Shown here: positions 10,546 through 23,155 of the stretch, piece after piece
Layout: every line of letters begins with the position of its first letter
Numbering within the stretch: position 1 is the first letter of the stretch
Assembly (NCBI GenBank): GCA_023525975.1
Contig: CM042038.1
Span: forward strand, 6,387,272-6,451,271
Source of the DNA: Smallanthus sonchifolius
Lineage: Eukaryota; Streptophyta; Magnoliopsida; Asterales; Asteraceae
Reading direction: 5' to 3'
DNA: 64,000 nt
The notes under the pieces: model-generated
Database searches by the model: none
Seen by the model: the letters and a program-made list of their open reading frames with translations, nothing else
Told to the model about the DNA's origin: nothing
Made by a program: the position numbers and the translations under genes

Positions 10546-11307
10546 TTATCTAAGAAAACTAATCTTAGACTTTCAGTTATCAACCCTTTTGACATCCACG
10601 TGTATAATTGATTACAAACTCATGACGACTTTTAGTGTTTCACAAAATACTAGGGGTGTAAACGAGCCGAGTCGAGCCCGAACTCGATAAGTGAAGCCTG
10701 GGCTCGTTTAATAAAACGGAGTTGTATTCCAAAAAACTATTCTTCGTCGCGTAAGTGGTTAATAATGAGAAGTAGTTTTTTATTTTACTTAAGAATGTAT
10801 TTTTTTTTAATTTTACAATTTAGTTTTTTATTTATTAAAAATAAAAAATTAGTTGATTATTAAAAAATAAATACGGGCCGTGAAACCACTACGCACCTTA
10901 GTGATTCTGTGCAGTGATTACACCAATGCTGATGTGATAGTGACGTGAAACCACTACGGATGACTTTAACGATTGGGTCCGCATCAACTGGTCTAGCAAC
11001 ATTAACTTTATGAGCGGCAATTAAGTTCTTCAATACAAACGAAGTTTCTTGATATAAACTTAGTTCTTATAGGGCCTTCAACATTAATTCTTAGCAGTAG
11101 CAATAACTAGACTTCTCAGCACTAACAGGTATGAGTTGTAATTTAGCTCTTTAATATTATTTCCTACTGTCAGTATTAACTTAGTTAATACATAAATCAT
11201 TTTCAGGTACCCAAATCCATGAGTAATAACTCATCTTTAGCATTAATTTCTTCTTTTTTCATCTTATAAAATCTATACATTTTAACCCTAGACATAAAGA
11301 TATATTA
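10546..11307. other. AT-rich intergenic sequence with a truncated hAT-like end
   Basis: TAGGGGTGTAAACGAGCCGAG at 10652 has the TAGGGGTG start of the hAT class seen at 2288, but no matching right end is found. GTGAAACCACTACG occurs twice (near 10879 and 10949). No coding signal is seen. Confidence 0.4.
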
Positions 11308-12162
11308 GACTGATGGTTGTGGGGCTTTATTAAGAGTGGATTCATCCTCTAATATCACGCCATGTGGCGCTGACTGGATGCTGACTAAGCAGCGGATAAA
11401 GCCCCTGCTGAAGCACTTGAGGGTGTTGTGGTGCAGGTGAGCGGGGGCTTTATCGAATTAATTTTTTGTTTAATTATTTATTCAATTCAAATTTAAAAAC
11501 TAATAATTAATTAAAAATAAAAGATAAAATAATTAATTAAAAACATTCAACATCCTAAAAAAAAAAAATACATAGAAAATAAAATACTAAATTATTCCAT
11601 AGGGTTTTAATTTTCTTCCGTTTTGGACCGGCCTTTTCGACCGGTTCGGTTGAACCACTCGGTCCACCCTTTTTCTTCGAACCTTTGTGAGAGCGTTTTT
11701 GGGGTTGAACCGGTTCCTCTTGTGTCTCCGGAATGACTAAGTCGGAGACGGTTGTGACATTTGATTGTAGACAAGCCGGTTAAACGCCTCATCATCCAAA
11801 TATTCCAAACCTTGTAAATTCTCCATATTCTCCACATACTCATTCCAATTTCTCGACATTTTTTGTTGATGATTTGTAGTAATGTAGAGAGTAGTTTATA
11901 AAATTGAGAGAAAATAGGAAGTTTATAAAGATTTTGAGAGATAAATGAGTGAAGAGGAGTTAATTTATATAAATAGAATTTTTTTTTATTTTTTAATACC
12001 CCAACGGCTCTTCTCCCCAACGGTCATGCCAGCAGCGCTCGCTAGCCCCACCACGCCACCCCGCTCGCGCCCCCCATCGCCTGAACATGTTGTGGTGTGC
12101 GCGGCCAAGGTGGCTCGCGCCCACCGTTGGCGCCCCTCGCTCGCCTACCACAACCAACAGTC
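11308..12162 (-). mobile_element. PIF/Harbinger-type deletion derivative
   Basis: The ends are inverted repeats: GACTGATGGTTGTGG at the left, and GACTGTTGGTTGTGG read inward from the right. The element is flanked by TTA at 11305-11307 and 12163-12165, the 3-bp target site of PIF/Harbinger. On the minus strand a GC-rich leader is followed by a TATA-like stretch (TATTTATATAAATT) and a short frame that looks like the N-terminus of the element's ORF1. The transposase and the rest of ORF1 are deleted. Confidence 0.8.
11737..11859 (-). pseudogene. Harbinger ORF1 N-terminal remnant
   Basis: The frame starts MSRNWNEYVENMENLQGLEY and runs 40 codons to a TAG. Shifting by one base just before the stop opens a second stretch, with VIPETQEEPVQPQKRSHKGS and a Lys-rich tail, that continues to about 11608. 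The coding part is thus frame-shifted and lacks the Myb/SANT-like domain expected in PIF ORF1 proteins. The assignment rests on the flanking TIRs and TTA duplication more than on the peptide. A longer competing frame (11607-12020) mixes the wrong phase. Confidence 0.5.
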
Positions 12163-12196
12163 TTAGAGGTGTCAATTGACGGGTCTTTATAGATGT

Positions 12197-12320
12197 GAGC
12201 ATTTAAGGTTTTAATAATGATTACAGATAAAACTTTTTGAGCATTTAAGGTTAATAACAAATGGAGATAAAACTTTGTGAGCATTTAAGGTTGATAATAA
12301 ATGGAGATAAAACTTTGTTT
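12197..12320 (+). repeat. Three tandem copies of a ~41-bp unit
   Basis: The unit GAGCATTTAAGGTT...GATAAAACTTTGT starts at 12197, 12239 and 12279. Copies 2 and 3 are nearly identical and copy 1 is more diverged. Confidence 0.8.
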
Positions 12321-12616
12321 GTGTTTAACATTGAGCAAATACAAAGATATAAACTAAATGTTTTTTTCTCGTTTGCATTTCAAAGCATAAAATCATCTCC
12401 TTATCTCCGATTTTAGATATTTATGGTTTTAAGTAATAGAGGGTTTAATACATAAAGCTTGGATTTTTTTTACGTATGTAACGACTTAAAGACCATAGAT
12501 TTAGTATCATCTATGTTAAACTAACGTTTTGAACGATAAAAGTTATAACCTTGATGCAATATTCGGATCTGACGTGGATCATGCAAATTAGGGTTTTTAC
12601 GAAAAATATGAACATA

Positions 12617-12775
12617 GTATTCACACAAATACTTTGTGCAAATACCAGGAGTATTCGTACGAGTACTTACTGTGAATACTTCGAGTAGTTGGACGAATAC
12701 TAGTGCGAATACTTTGGGTATTCAAGCAAATACCTAGTGCGAATACTATGAGTATTCATGCGAATACTTAGTTCG
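12617..12775. repeat. GTATTC / GAATAC-rich repeat block
   Basis: About ten GTATTC, GAATAC or AATACT motifs occur within 160 bases, many as GCGAATACTNNGNGTATTC, so direct and inverted copies alternate. No coding sense is seen. Confidence 0.7.
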
Positions 12776-13156
12776 AGTAATTGTCTTTGAACTTAAGTTT
12801 CATATAATGTACTTGTACATATTTGACATAGTTGAATATGAACTAAATATTTAGAAAGACATGGTTACATTTTATAAATAACTTTTATAAAAGTAAAGAG
12901 AAACAGAGACGGATTAAACAAATATAGTCTTTAAAATACATGTTTAAAGAAAATAATATTAGACATGGTAAATGAACAGAGTTAGCAGTACTTCGAAACT
13001 GGATGAAAGTGACAGATACCATGTTATTTACTTATTTGATCATGTGTGTTAATATGTATGTATTATGGATGAAAAATCTTGAGTTGCGGATGTTCTTACA
13101 TGTATTATATTTTTCACACGTGTATTTTATTCTTTCTTTCTCAATATATTATTACA

Positions 13157-13578
13157 CTAGGTTAGAACTTGTGTACTACACACGGTGAAAAATATTAATA
13201 CATAAAATTCTTAAATATTTATATATGTATCTTATAGCCGAAAAAATGTATTACATATACTAACAATAAAAAACAAAATCAAAAATATGTAATTGAGTTT
13301 GAAAATACATTAAATATTATTCAATGATATTTGACTTTCATTTACAATTTGATTGAAAACATAAGCTAAATAATTATATTTCAAAGTTTCTTATAATATG
13401 AGAAAATTAAAAATAAATGTGTTTTATTAGTATAATTGATAATTTGTTTAATAAATATATTATTATTGAAAATATGAAAATGTATTTATTATGAGATAGA
13501 GGCGGGAAAATTTTTATGAGGATGAATATGAAGGCGACACGTGGCATTAGAAAACCTTTATTTATTATATAGTATAGA
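13157..13578 (-). mobile_element. Helitron-like element
   Basis: Read on the minus strand it starts TCTATACTATATAATAAATA after a host A. It ends with a hairpin-like CGTGTGTAGTACACAAG, then CTAACCTAG, before a host T. This is a complete nonautonomous copy of the family found at least eight times in the window. It contains the family motif ACGTGGCATTAG-like near the start and no coding region. Confidence 0.75.
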
Positions 13579-13833
13579 TACTATATTATACAATATTATA
13601 CAATACTAGTATATGAGTATAAAAAAGATGAGACACATTTAATATAAAACAAAATTTAAGCAGAACACTATGACAACCGTATAGACATTTATATGTAGTG
13701 CATGAAAGATGATTACTTGTAGTGAGAGAGAGACAATTAAAAAATCTTATTTATCATATTTAAAATAATATATCATGATATTAGTAAAGTAATTAATTAG
13801 TCATGTACCGGACATCTCTCCAGACGAAACACA

Positions 13834-14251
13834 TCTATACTATATAATAAATAAATGTTTTGGTAGGACACTTGTCACTCTCCTATGCATCCTTATATTT
13901 TTTTTCCGCCTCTCTCTCTTATTAATTATACACAATTTTCTTTAATTGTTTTTTATAATTTTTTGTTTCCCGCTTCTCTCTCCTATTAAATAATAATAAT
14001 TTCTATAAATCTTTTTATAAAACATTTTTTATTTAAAAAAATAAGTTTGTTCATAAAACATATTTAGAAATTGAATATTTCGTTCATTCTTTTTATAAAA
14101 CATTTTAAAAAAAATAACTATATAACTTTTCTAAAATTTGCATTAAAAAACTTTGTAATATGTCATAAATATGTAATATGTAAATTTTTATTACTAAGTA
14201 TATAACATTGCATTTATTCAACCCGTGTAATACACGAAGTTTCTAACATAG
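13834..14251 (+). mobile_element. Helitron-like element
   Basis: It starts TCTATACTATATAATAAATA after a host A at 13833. It ends with CCCGTGTAATACACGAAG, then CTAACATAG, before a host T at 14252. It has CT-rich TCTCTCTCTTATTAATT blocks near the start like its siblings. It lies head-on to the copy at 13157-13578, about 250 bases away. Confidence 0.75.
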
Positions 14252-17200
14252 TAAACTATAAAGTATGGCATCATATTCTAACTTTCTCCTTTTTAATATC
14301 GTTTGTGTAATTAGTCATGTATTGAGCCGAATTCAAGTTTTCAAAGAGTGGAATAATACTTTACTGAAAATAACAATATGACTCAAATTTCAAAAACGAA
14401 CATTTTTAATTCGTTTGGTTTTTAGCTTTTTATACTTTACCCGTGTCATAAAACCATGACCACGTATGAATACTTGAATTTGTGGCTTCATTAAAAGTAG
14501 AACATGCATACATAAAAAGATTGTTAGGTTGGTATTTTGGTGTGAATTGGACCAGCCAACAAAATGGGAATTACTTTGTAGGGTTTAATCGTAACATTTA
14601 GGTGGAAGCCAACAACACATCCTTCGTTCAAACACGATAGTGAGGGAGGGGCCCATATCACGACTTGTCAAAAAAGGTATTAAACTTATAACTTTGTTTG
14701 GCATTTGAGTTTTAATAAATCTAATATCAATGTATTATGTATACTAGGTTAGTTTCTATTAGCAAATATATATTTTATGTGTATGATTCAAGTATTTTAT
14801 TTATGTTATTTTATATAAAACAATACTATGTGTGTGTTTAGACCAAACTTTAAAAAAAATACTCACTAGCTGAACTCGAATTTTAAAAAAGAGCTCGAAA
14901 CGTGACGACTGGAGTTCTCTTAAGTTAAACTAGTTGTGCTTGGTTTGCACGAGCTCAAGCTAGAACTCAACTTTACTCGTTTACTCGTTTACACCCTTAT
15001 AACACATATGTATTGAATAAATGAAAATTAAAAAGGATGTTATGTTGTGAAAAACATATATATATATATATATATATATGTATAAAAATTGTTTTAATGT
15101 ATATATTTGTATAAAAATTTAATCTTTTGTTTTTACCAAGAAATAAAAAGATAAAAACACTTTTAATATGCTACTTTTTAAGATTATAAAATAATACTTA
15201 AACTAGATTAAAAAAATTATTCATAAGTCTAAGTTATATTTATGAAAGTATAACTATATGATCAAGACACGTAAAAAAAATAAAACGATCCGTAATTGAG
15301 ATATGCTTAATATATAATTAGTTTTCAAGTTGTGAATTCGATATAAAAACAAAAGCACGTTAATTTGGCTAACTCACAAATAACTCTTTATTATAACTTA
15401 AAAATATAACTCATAAAAACAATTACAATAACTCTCATGATAAAACCATAGTACGGTAACATTTATTTATAAACTCACTCAAATTTGATAAAACCTAATA
15501 ACCCTAACTTGGTCATTAAGCAAACCCAATAAAACCCCTAACACATGGGTTGAACCCGTTTCTTGGACCAGACAAATTTGAGTCAACAAATTTTAAGTAG
15601 AAAACTATATCTATTGATTTGAATACGATACATAAAATGATTTTTAACCTTTTCTTTTTTCAACGATATGTGATTATCTTTTATAGAACAAGGGTGATGC
15701 TAACTCAATTATTAAAGATGAGAATATCACATGTAGTTTTTAAGTAAGTTAATTAGTAAAGATATTGGGCAAGTCGTTGCTTTTGGGCGTGTGATAAGCA
15801 CTGAGTCAGACGTATGCCGGTATGACATTGGTTGATCTTTGTTTTATAGTTAAAATAATACATAGTATGTCCTGATTACCCAACTTCATTAGACAGGCTA
15901 GCTCTCTTTTCTAGAAACAGGAATATATGAGTGACACTTTTGTTTTATTTAAAAAATTTTGAATTAAAGTTTGATTTTATTATTAGGGTTCTTTAAAATT
16001 GTGACATATTAAATGTTAAAAAGCTTGAACGAAAAACCAATACGTATTTGTCTTTTTAAAACATGTTTATTTATGTGTTTTTTTTTTCTTACACGCTTGG
16101 ATGGTAAACACCTTCTTGGCTCTGGATAAATAGAGTTATCGGGGCAACCAATGTTGAAAACCAGACACAAAAATTACGAACATAAAATTTGATCTCAATC
16201 AAAAGTGACTGTTTCTTTTTATTAATAAAACTCGACAAGCATTATATTGACCCCACACCTCTATCTATACTAAAACAATGACTTAATCACTAAGACTCCT
16301 CATAAATTAAACCTTACCAAATAACACGACATACCATAAACTAAACCAAATAACCTAATTAAACAATAAAATTAATTAGACTCAATTAAACATTTAAAAC
16401 TTTCGGCTTTAGCCCCTCAACTTTCACTTTCTATTAAACCCGACCCGTTTCAGGATTAAAACTAACTTTACGATAGGATTAGAGTAACTTAAGAACGGAT
16501 GAAGATAAACCAAGACAAACAGAATAGTTATGTGGGCAATCAAAGGAGGCTTAAGGATTTTCAAAATGACTATAAAAACATGGTTGAATGTGAATATATC
16601 TCCTTCCCGACTAAACTCAATCTTTATGAAAATAAAACCCTAGCAAGAGTTTGAGGATTTGCATATGATTTGTAGAGAATGAAATAACATAACATTCACA
16701 ACATGTTTCACAAGTTTTATGTTTCTTTTTTATTAACATAATTTATTTTTACCGTGTCGTCTACATTTTTTTTCTAAATTTATTAACGTTCGGCCCGGCA
16801 CCCGTCGCAGAGCGCTGGTATAACCAACTAGCTTATATTAATATGGTTATAGTTTTTAGTAGCAATTTACTGCTACTTAACCGTGTTAGTTATTATAATT
16901 AGTCGACTATATTTCATAAAAGAAAGACGGTTTGAAAAAAAATGTCTTGCTAGTAGTTGTCCAAATATGACAATTAGGCAAACACCTCTTAGACCAAGAT
17001 GATATTTTCACATGTTAATAATCCAAATTTGTCAACAGGTTGGTAGCTTAGCTAATAAATTTTATACAAAGCAATAAATAAATTTAGAATACAGAATTAA
17101 AACATTAATAATGCATTTTGTCAACTATGTTTGTCCACGCTTAATCAAATATTATTTTCACACAACCAACAAATATTTAATTCTGATTTCTGACGTATTC

Positions 17201-18500
17201 ATATATTAAGTATTATAATAATTTAATAAAATATAAATACTAGTTAATTATATTTTTTCAAAATAAAAATAAACCATATAAATTACGCGTATAAACTTTT
17301 AAAAGTTAAAAGTACATATTCCATTAAAATCTTGTTAAAAAAACATTATTCCCAATAAATAATTCTTCCCGTTAAAAAAGATAGAAGTATTATTTTTGGT
17401 AATATATTTGGTAGGCCGTAGATTATGTATTTTATAATATACTTTTTAATTTAATTCGCTATATTTAATTTAATAACAATAAATATATTCATGGTGTGTC
17501 AATGGACCCAGTTAAAGCGCCTATGATAGCAATTAGCAATTAACCCACGTGGGAAAGTGTTATTTTCAATGTAATGTTATGTTTTCTTCATATTTTAGTT
17601 TTTTAACCTAACCTTTACTTAAAACTTCCCGCCAAACCTTTATTATTATATTATGTTTACTAAGGTTTACATTGATTATTTTATTTAAAAAGTTTTAAAA
17701 TTTAAATTTATTTCAAGCTTTCCAAAATTGAATTTTATAATTCTTTAAAGTTAAAGAATCAAACCTGGCTTTTAAATTATACTTTATCTAGTTCATATTT
17801 GAGTTTGAATAGAATATTTACACTACTCGTATCTAGTAATGCAAATGAGTTTGGAATAGTGAATGATGCTCATGTATTAGAATACAACGAGTGCTTGAAG
17901 AGATTGGTTCACAACTAATTAAAGATGTATCAAATATGTGAACTAGGTAAACACGTTAGAAGGTGACAAGAGTGAAGATCATGTAAACCGCTCTTACATT
18001 TAAGTCGATCATTAAGGAATCAAAATGGTTAAGTATAAAAATATACGATTTGTTGTGAATATATATAAAATATAGAAATGGATGCTTTCGCATCTTATAT
18101 AGACATCATCCATCCTCTTAATGGGTGATGTTAGCGTGACATTTGCCTCAGAACATCTGTGGGACTCAAACTCACGACCACCATATATTTTATAGACATC
18201 ACCAATCGTGCAAATGTATTTGTTTCTTCATTGTGTGCGATGTAAGCATTGATGATATTAGGTGTGTAAAGATTGTATATGTTGGTATTACGTTTGCTAG
18301 ATTAGATCTAATGATATTATGTATGCCTAGCTAGATTAGACGCGCCTTATGTATCTAAACCCAACAAGAGTACACCATGTGAAAATCCCTTGTTACGTTC
18401 TTAAATTTAGTATAGTATAGTGGCTACATTATTGCGGGCTAGACTTCAATCATAAATCGGTATGTAAATGTCACATGAAACTCTTGCATTTTGAATTTTA
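14252..18500. other. AT-rich intergenic sequence, no gene seen
   Basis: No gene, exon pair or complete element could be supported. A short (AT)n run lies at 15057-15079. Near 14930-14998 a segment rich in CGAG/CTCG ending TTTACACCCTTA looks like the right half of a hAT-type copy whose left end is missing. Reading frames here are short and without recognisable motifs. Confidence 0.5.
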
Positions 18501-21365
18501 AACGATAACGCATGCACCATCAATGTGTTTGCCTTTGCACGAAGTGAGTTACCAAACAAAACCTAAGACATATCTGACTGGAGATTTTTGTTCGTTCGTG
18601 AGGCAGAGGTGGAGAGAGAGGGAGGAGATGCGAGCTCGAGTTGCAGACGTGGAAGAGAGATGGAGGAGACATGTTTGTGGCCAAGGACGTGCATCGGCCT
18701 TTTCTGTAAGAGGGGAAGGAAACGGGTGTTCGTTCGTGGAGGAGGTCTGGGTAGGACGTTCTTCTATGGGATATCATCTAAACATCGATAACGTGGAGGA
18801 GAGAAGGGTGTGCATGAGCCTCCCATCATTGATGCTCTTAAGATAAAAAAAACATCAAAACAACAACAATAGCCATTACATAAAAACAAACTGATATATA
18901 ATATTTATAAGATCTTGTAATGCATACTACCGCTTTGAAAAAAGTAACGTACCTTAACTTTTGTAGCACTTTTTTTTATCTACATCAATTAAAGACTTTT
19001 TAAGGTTGTGTGTTCATTTAAAAAAAAAAATTTGTTTACAAGCCACTTGTCAAGGGGTTGAGTTTCAACTATGTGAGAATAATATGCCTTCCAAAAAAAA
19101 TGTGAGAAAAATATATTAAGTTATTTTGCTACATAAAAGTTAAAGTCAAATAAATTAAAATAATAATAATAAAATAAAATGTGAGAAGGGTATTATGATT
19201 TGTTATTAGACTTAAATATTTCTTCGATTTAATATAGAGTACATGATAGGTTGGGATTTGTAACAACCGAAACATTAGGTTTAAAGTGTGTGAAGTACAA
19301 GGATGTCAGGTACAAAACTTAATAAAAAAATAAAATACAAGAATAGTTCATCTGGTTTTCAAAAATTTTGAATTTGATTTCTAAGTATGAAAAAATTACA
19401 CAGATAGTCCAAACATTTTGCCTTTCCCTGGGCTCACCAATTGAAACATTTTGCTTTTGCTTGGATTTGATTTCTAACTATGAAAAAAAATACACAGGTG
19501 AACATTTTGCTTTTGTCTTGGGTTTCGATTGGTGATGAACATGACGAAAAAACTGTTAGAAAAATGAGATCTGAAGAGTGTTGATAACGATCTGATGCTT
19601 GCTCAAGTCAAGTGATTGAAGTTCTCTGTGGCCGGCAGAAAACGAGATCTCGGGTGGGATCGTCGAAAATCATTGTGGTCGGCGGTGGATGGGGGTGAGG
19701 AGGAAGCCGATAAGGGTGGAGGCTGGTGTGTGTATTAGGGTCTCAAGTGGGGCCTGCCTCTTTTTTTAACACTTTATAGTTTTTTTTTTAATTAAGGTGT
19801 GTTTTGGTCATTTAACAAACATTTAACTGGAAAAGTTAACGTTCATCCGACCCATAGACCAAGCGTGTTACGTGTGTGCAAAAGTTTGGACTACCTTTGT
19901 ACGTTTTCATACTTTGAGATCAAATCCAAAAAAATTTCAAACCACAGGGACCATCCATGTACTTTATTTGTTTGGTATTAGACTAAAGATGTTCTAATCA
20001 ACCAGATTTAAACAAAATTCGAGTTTTTGAATTTCAAATCGGTTTTCTAAAATTTATTCAAATTCTTTTCGAATTTGAACACTCCAATTTAAATAACCTG
20101 AAAACCGATTCAGTAAACCTCTTGTTGCTACATGATAAATGAGTACTTTGATTCCCCTGTAACCCACTTCGTAATTGATTAAGAATGATCTTGTACTTAT
20201 TGTTAACTACACAGTTCAATACCTAGTAAGATGATTAACTTTCGAGCAATTGATTAAGAATGATCTTGTAGTTATTGTTATTATACAAACATGAATAAAA
20301 TGTCATTATTATAAAAATTAACAAGTAAAATAATAAAAAACACACGTAAGTCAAGACACTTGAACTCCTTTACCCTGAGAGTGTAGACACTTTGAATATC
20401 ATTTTATGCTCATAAACGCGCATATGGCGCTATTATGTCACCCGTTTGGAGATACATGTTTTCAACTTTCAAGTTGTGTTTATTTTTAATAACGTGTTAC
20501 CTGAAACAAGATAATATATGACAAAAACAATTAATAAAAGAAGTAATGACGAAATTAGATCCTGAAAGAGGACAAGATGTCAATTCTTGTTATGAGGGCA
20601 ATAATGGAAAAAAAGGGTAAGTGATGATGTTTATTTTGTTATAAATTTATAAATGGGGCCAAGCATGAAAGCAACTGCCCATCTTCAAGCTAAGTACTTC
20701 TTGCTTTAAATAAAGGGGGATTACTTGTAGCATCATCAATATGACAAAAACCCTAAAAATGTCATTTTCAAATAATTGGTCATGGCCTATAAACGGTGAA
20801 AAAAATAATAACAAATAAAGAAGCCAGCCAAGATTACGTGAGGATTGGACTTTTAAAAATTTAATCTATTTTCTACTTTTATCATGTTTTTTTCGTTTAT
20901 AAATATTTTATTAAACGCGAAGTTAAATTTTGAATCTTGTAACAGATACCGATAAACTATTGGTTGTGTGCGCTAAAACGAGATTTCGTGTCATATAAGT
21001 TTGGATACGAACACACGAAATGATCAATATAATTTCCCTCGGTTGAACTATATTGACGTAATAATTTCATTTTAATCTGATATATGGTTATGTTAAACAA
21101 AGAAACAATTGGATTTTGAGTCGAAACCATTAGAATACATTTTATATTAGGTTTTAAGTAGATCTGTTTTACTTTTTGTTTCTTAAGGTGTACTGTACTG
21201 CAATGCATATTATGAAAAATTCTTTTGTATAATACAATCCTTGAGACGTAAATATGAGAATAAAAAGTGAACAAGAAACCTCTTATATATCCAGATATCT
21301 CGTTTACTCGGTTTTCGTACATTTATAACCGTCTAGACACCTGCAAAACTAGCTTATATTTTGCA
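18501..21365. other. Intergenic sequence with two less AT-rich islands
   Basis: Positions 18523-18846 are purine-rich on the plus strand (many GGAGGA and GAGAGA) and open in three frames, but no frame resembles a protein I know. Positions 19520-19745 are another GC-richer patch followed at 19800-19980 by text common in plant dispersed repeats (GGGACCATCCATGTACTTTA). A minus-strand frame at 20957-21322 has no recognisable motif. I see no supportable gene. Confidence 0.45.
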
Positions 21366-21369
21366 TCCA

Positions 21370-22160
21370 TGAGTATATTATTAAGCTTCGTAGGCCTTTA
21401 GGGCTTAGGGTTACAAGTTGGGATCATGATAGATGAGTTTTGGGCTTGTACCTTGGGCTAACCAGTTTAGTCTAAAAACAAAAACAAAAACAAAAAATTC
21501 AGGTTGTTTAGCCTATTTCTAAATTTCTAATCTTTATTCTAATAAATGATTCTAAAAAATGTCATGTGTCAACACCATATTTTTTCTTATTAAAATCTTT
21601 TATTTTTTTTATTTTAAGTAAGTTTGAATTTTTAAATTTAATTATCTTAATGTTTTATTTTTCATAAAAAAATAATATAAAACTTGAATTCAAATTATTA
21701 CTTAATTAAGGAAACAAAAAAATTTATTTTTTGTTTTACACATTATTTTAAATTAATTACATATTATTTTACTTTTATTTTTCTATTAAAAACTCCATGT
21801 AATACATGGGTATATAACCTAGTTGCTAATAAGCAGCGATTAGGCTCAGAAAGTAGTCAGATACATATATGACCCTTGGGTTGGGATAGCCATTTTAATC
21901 CAAAAAACATAAATCAGGTTGTTGGGGCTAATTCTTTTGTAAATACATGAAGATTGGGCTCATAAAACATGAGCATTGGACTTTTACATTGGGCCAGACA
22001 TTTTTAATCCAGAACCATAATTTATTAATTTTTAGTCGTTGGGTCTAATTCTAGTTATGTTGATTTTGGTCATTGGCTCAGAATACATGAGCATTGGACT
22101 TATAACGCTTGGCCATCCATTTTAGTCGGAAACCATGCTTTTAGGTTTTTTTGGGACTAG
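21370..22160. repeat. Degenerate ~130-bp tandem repeats split by a Helitron
   Basis: A unit containing a TTGGGCT-like start, GGTTGTTNGG or similar, ACATGAGCATTGGACTT and a CCATTTTAGTC-like end recurs near 21410, 21875, 21965 and 22085. The copies are diverged. The array is interrupted by the Helitron-like insertion at 21531-21822, so the array is older than that insertion. Confidence 0.6.
21531..21822 (+). mobile_element. Helitron-like element inserted in a tandem array
   Basis: It starts TCTTTATTCTAATAAATGAT after a host A. It ends with the perfect hairpin CCATGTAATACATGG and then AACCTAG before a host T at 21823. The 5' end is diverged from the TCTATACTATATAATAAATA consensus of the other copies. 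The interior is AT-rich and noncoding. Confidence 0.6.
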
Positions 22161-23155
22161 GTGTCGTCTAGGTCTAGTAATTGCTAATTTATGTTGTATA
22201 TAAAGTATTTGAGGAAAACATGTCATTTATTTTTTTTTTAAGAGTTTACTTACACACTTTTTAAAACACATAGAACAACCCTTTAATCCTTTAAAAAAAA
22301 TTAAAAATTAATTCATACATCAACTACCCTCTTTTCTTATGATTTTAAACATCTTTTTCATACGTTCATATTTTTTTAAAACTACACCATAAAAACGGGT
22401 TTTTTATTCTTTTTAATTTGAGTATTGTATTGCTATAGCTTTTTATATAAAAAAAAACATGTTACGTGATTACCAGTGTATGTGTTGAAACACCGGTCAA
22501 CATTGATACGACACAACCATGGTTCAAGCCAACCCGACCCCAGTGCAGACTGACAACCGACCCAATGTTCATAACCGATAGTAGGGTGTTCTTTTTCTTG
22601 AGTACTTCAAATCAAGTCAACATTTTCAGCTTAAGTTAAATTTATTTGGCCAAAGTTAAAGTTTTGCTTATTATTCAAAAACCGAATAGACAAAATGTTC
22701 ATAACCGATTAACCAAAACCGAAATAATCGAAACTGGTCAGTTTTTGAAATACGGGTTTATAAAGTTAAATTTCTAAATCAACACGGCATGATCTATTGA
22801 TCTGACTTTTGAAATACCCTCGGTTAATTGTTTGGTTCGATTAACTCAGTTCAAATAATTCGGTTATGATACGGTTAAATCGGTTATTTGCCCACCCCTT
22901 CTCAAAACCAAACAAAACCGCTCTATGCACACCCTTAAAAACACCAACCTAAGTGTTATATTCCGTGCCGCATCCCGCGGACACCCTACTATTACAGTAT
23001 AATGTGTTATTTTCATCTAAAACTGAAATTTTAAATTTTATTTTGGTTTGAATAAATTTGTGCACGTTGTATAAAAGTGTAATCATTTATACATACCAAA
23101 TGAAAGATCATTAGTAGTCTATCAAATCCTGCCTGATCAGTATAAATTTGTAAAG
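22161..23155. other. Intergenic sequence with a truncated CGGTT-rich element
   Basis: Positions 22690-22905 are rich in CGGTT/AACCG and end GCCCACCCCT, like the right end of the hAT copy at 2288-2959. No convincing left end is seen. No gene is visible in the rest. Confidence 0.45.

Noticed and set aside
11607..12020. 137-codon minus-strand frame
   Set aside because: It runs in a different phase from the MSRNWNEY... frame across the Harbinger element and begins in the GC-rich leader. The composition and the element structure favour the shorter remnant.
11993..12284. Overlapping Arg/Gly-rich frames near 12.0-12.3 kb
   Set aside because: They are produced by the GC-rich leader of the Harbinger element and extend past its border.
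18523..18846. Purine-rich open frames on both strands
   Set aside because: Three frames are open at once, as low-complexity GGA/GAG text allows, and no motif is recognised.
20957..21322. 121-codon minus-strand frame
   Set aside because: No recognisable domain, AT-rich codons, and no supporting exon structure or neighbour.
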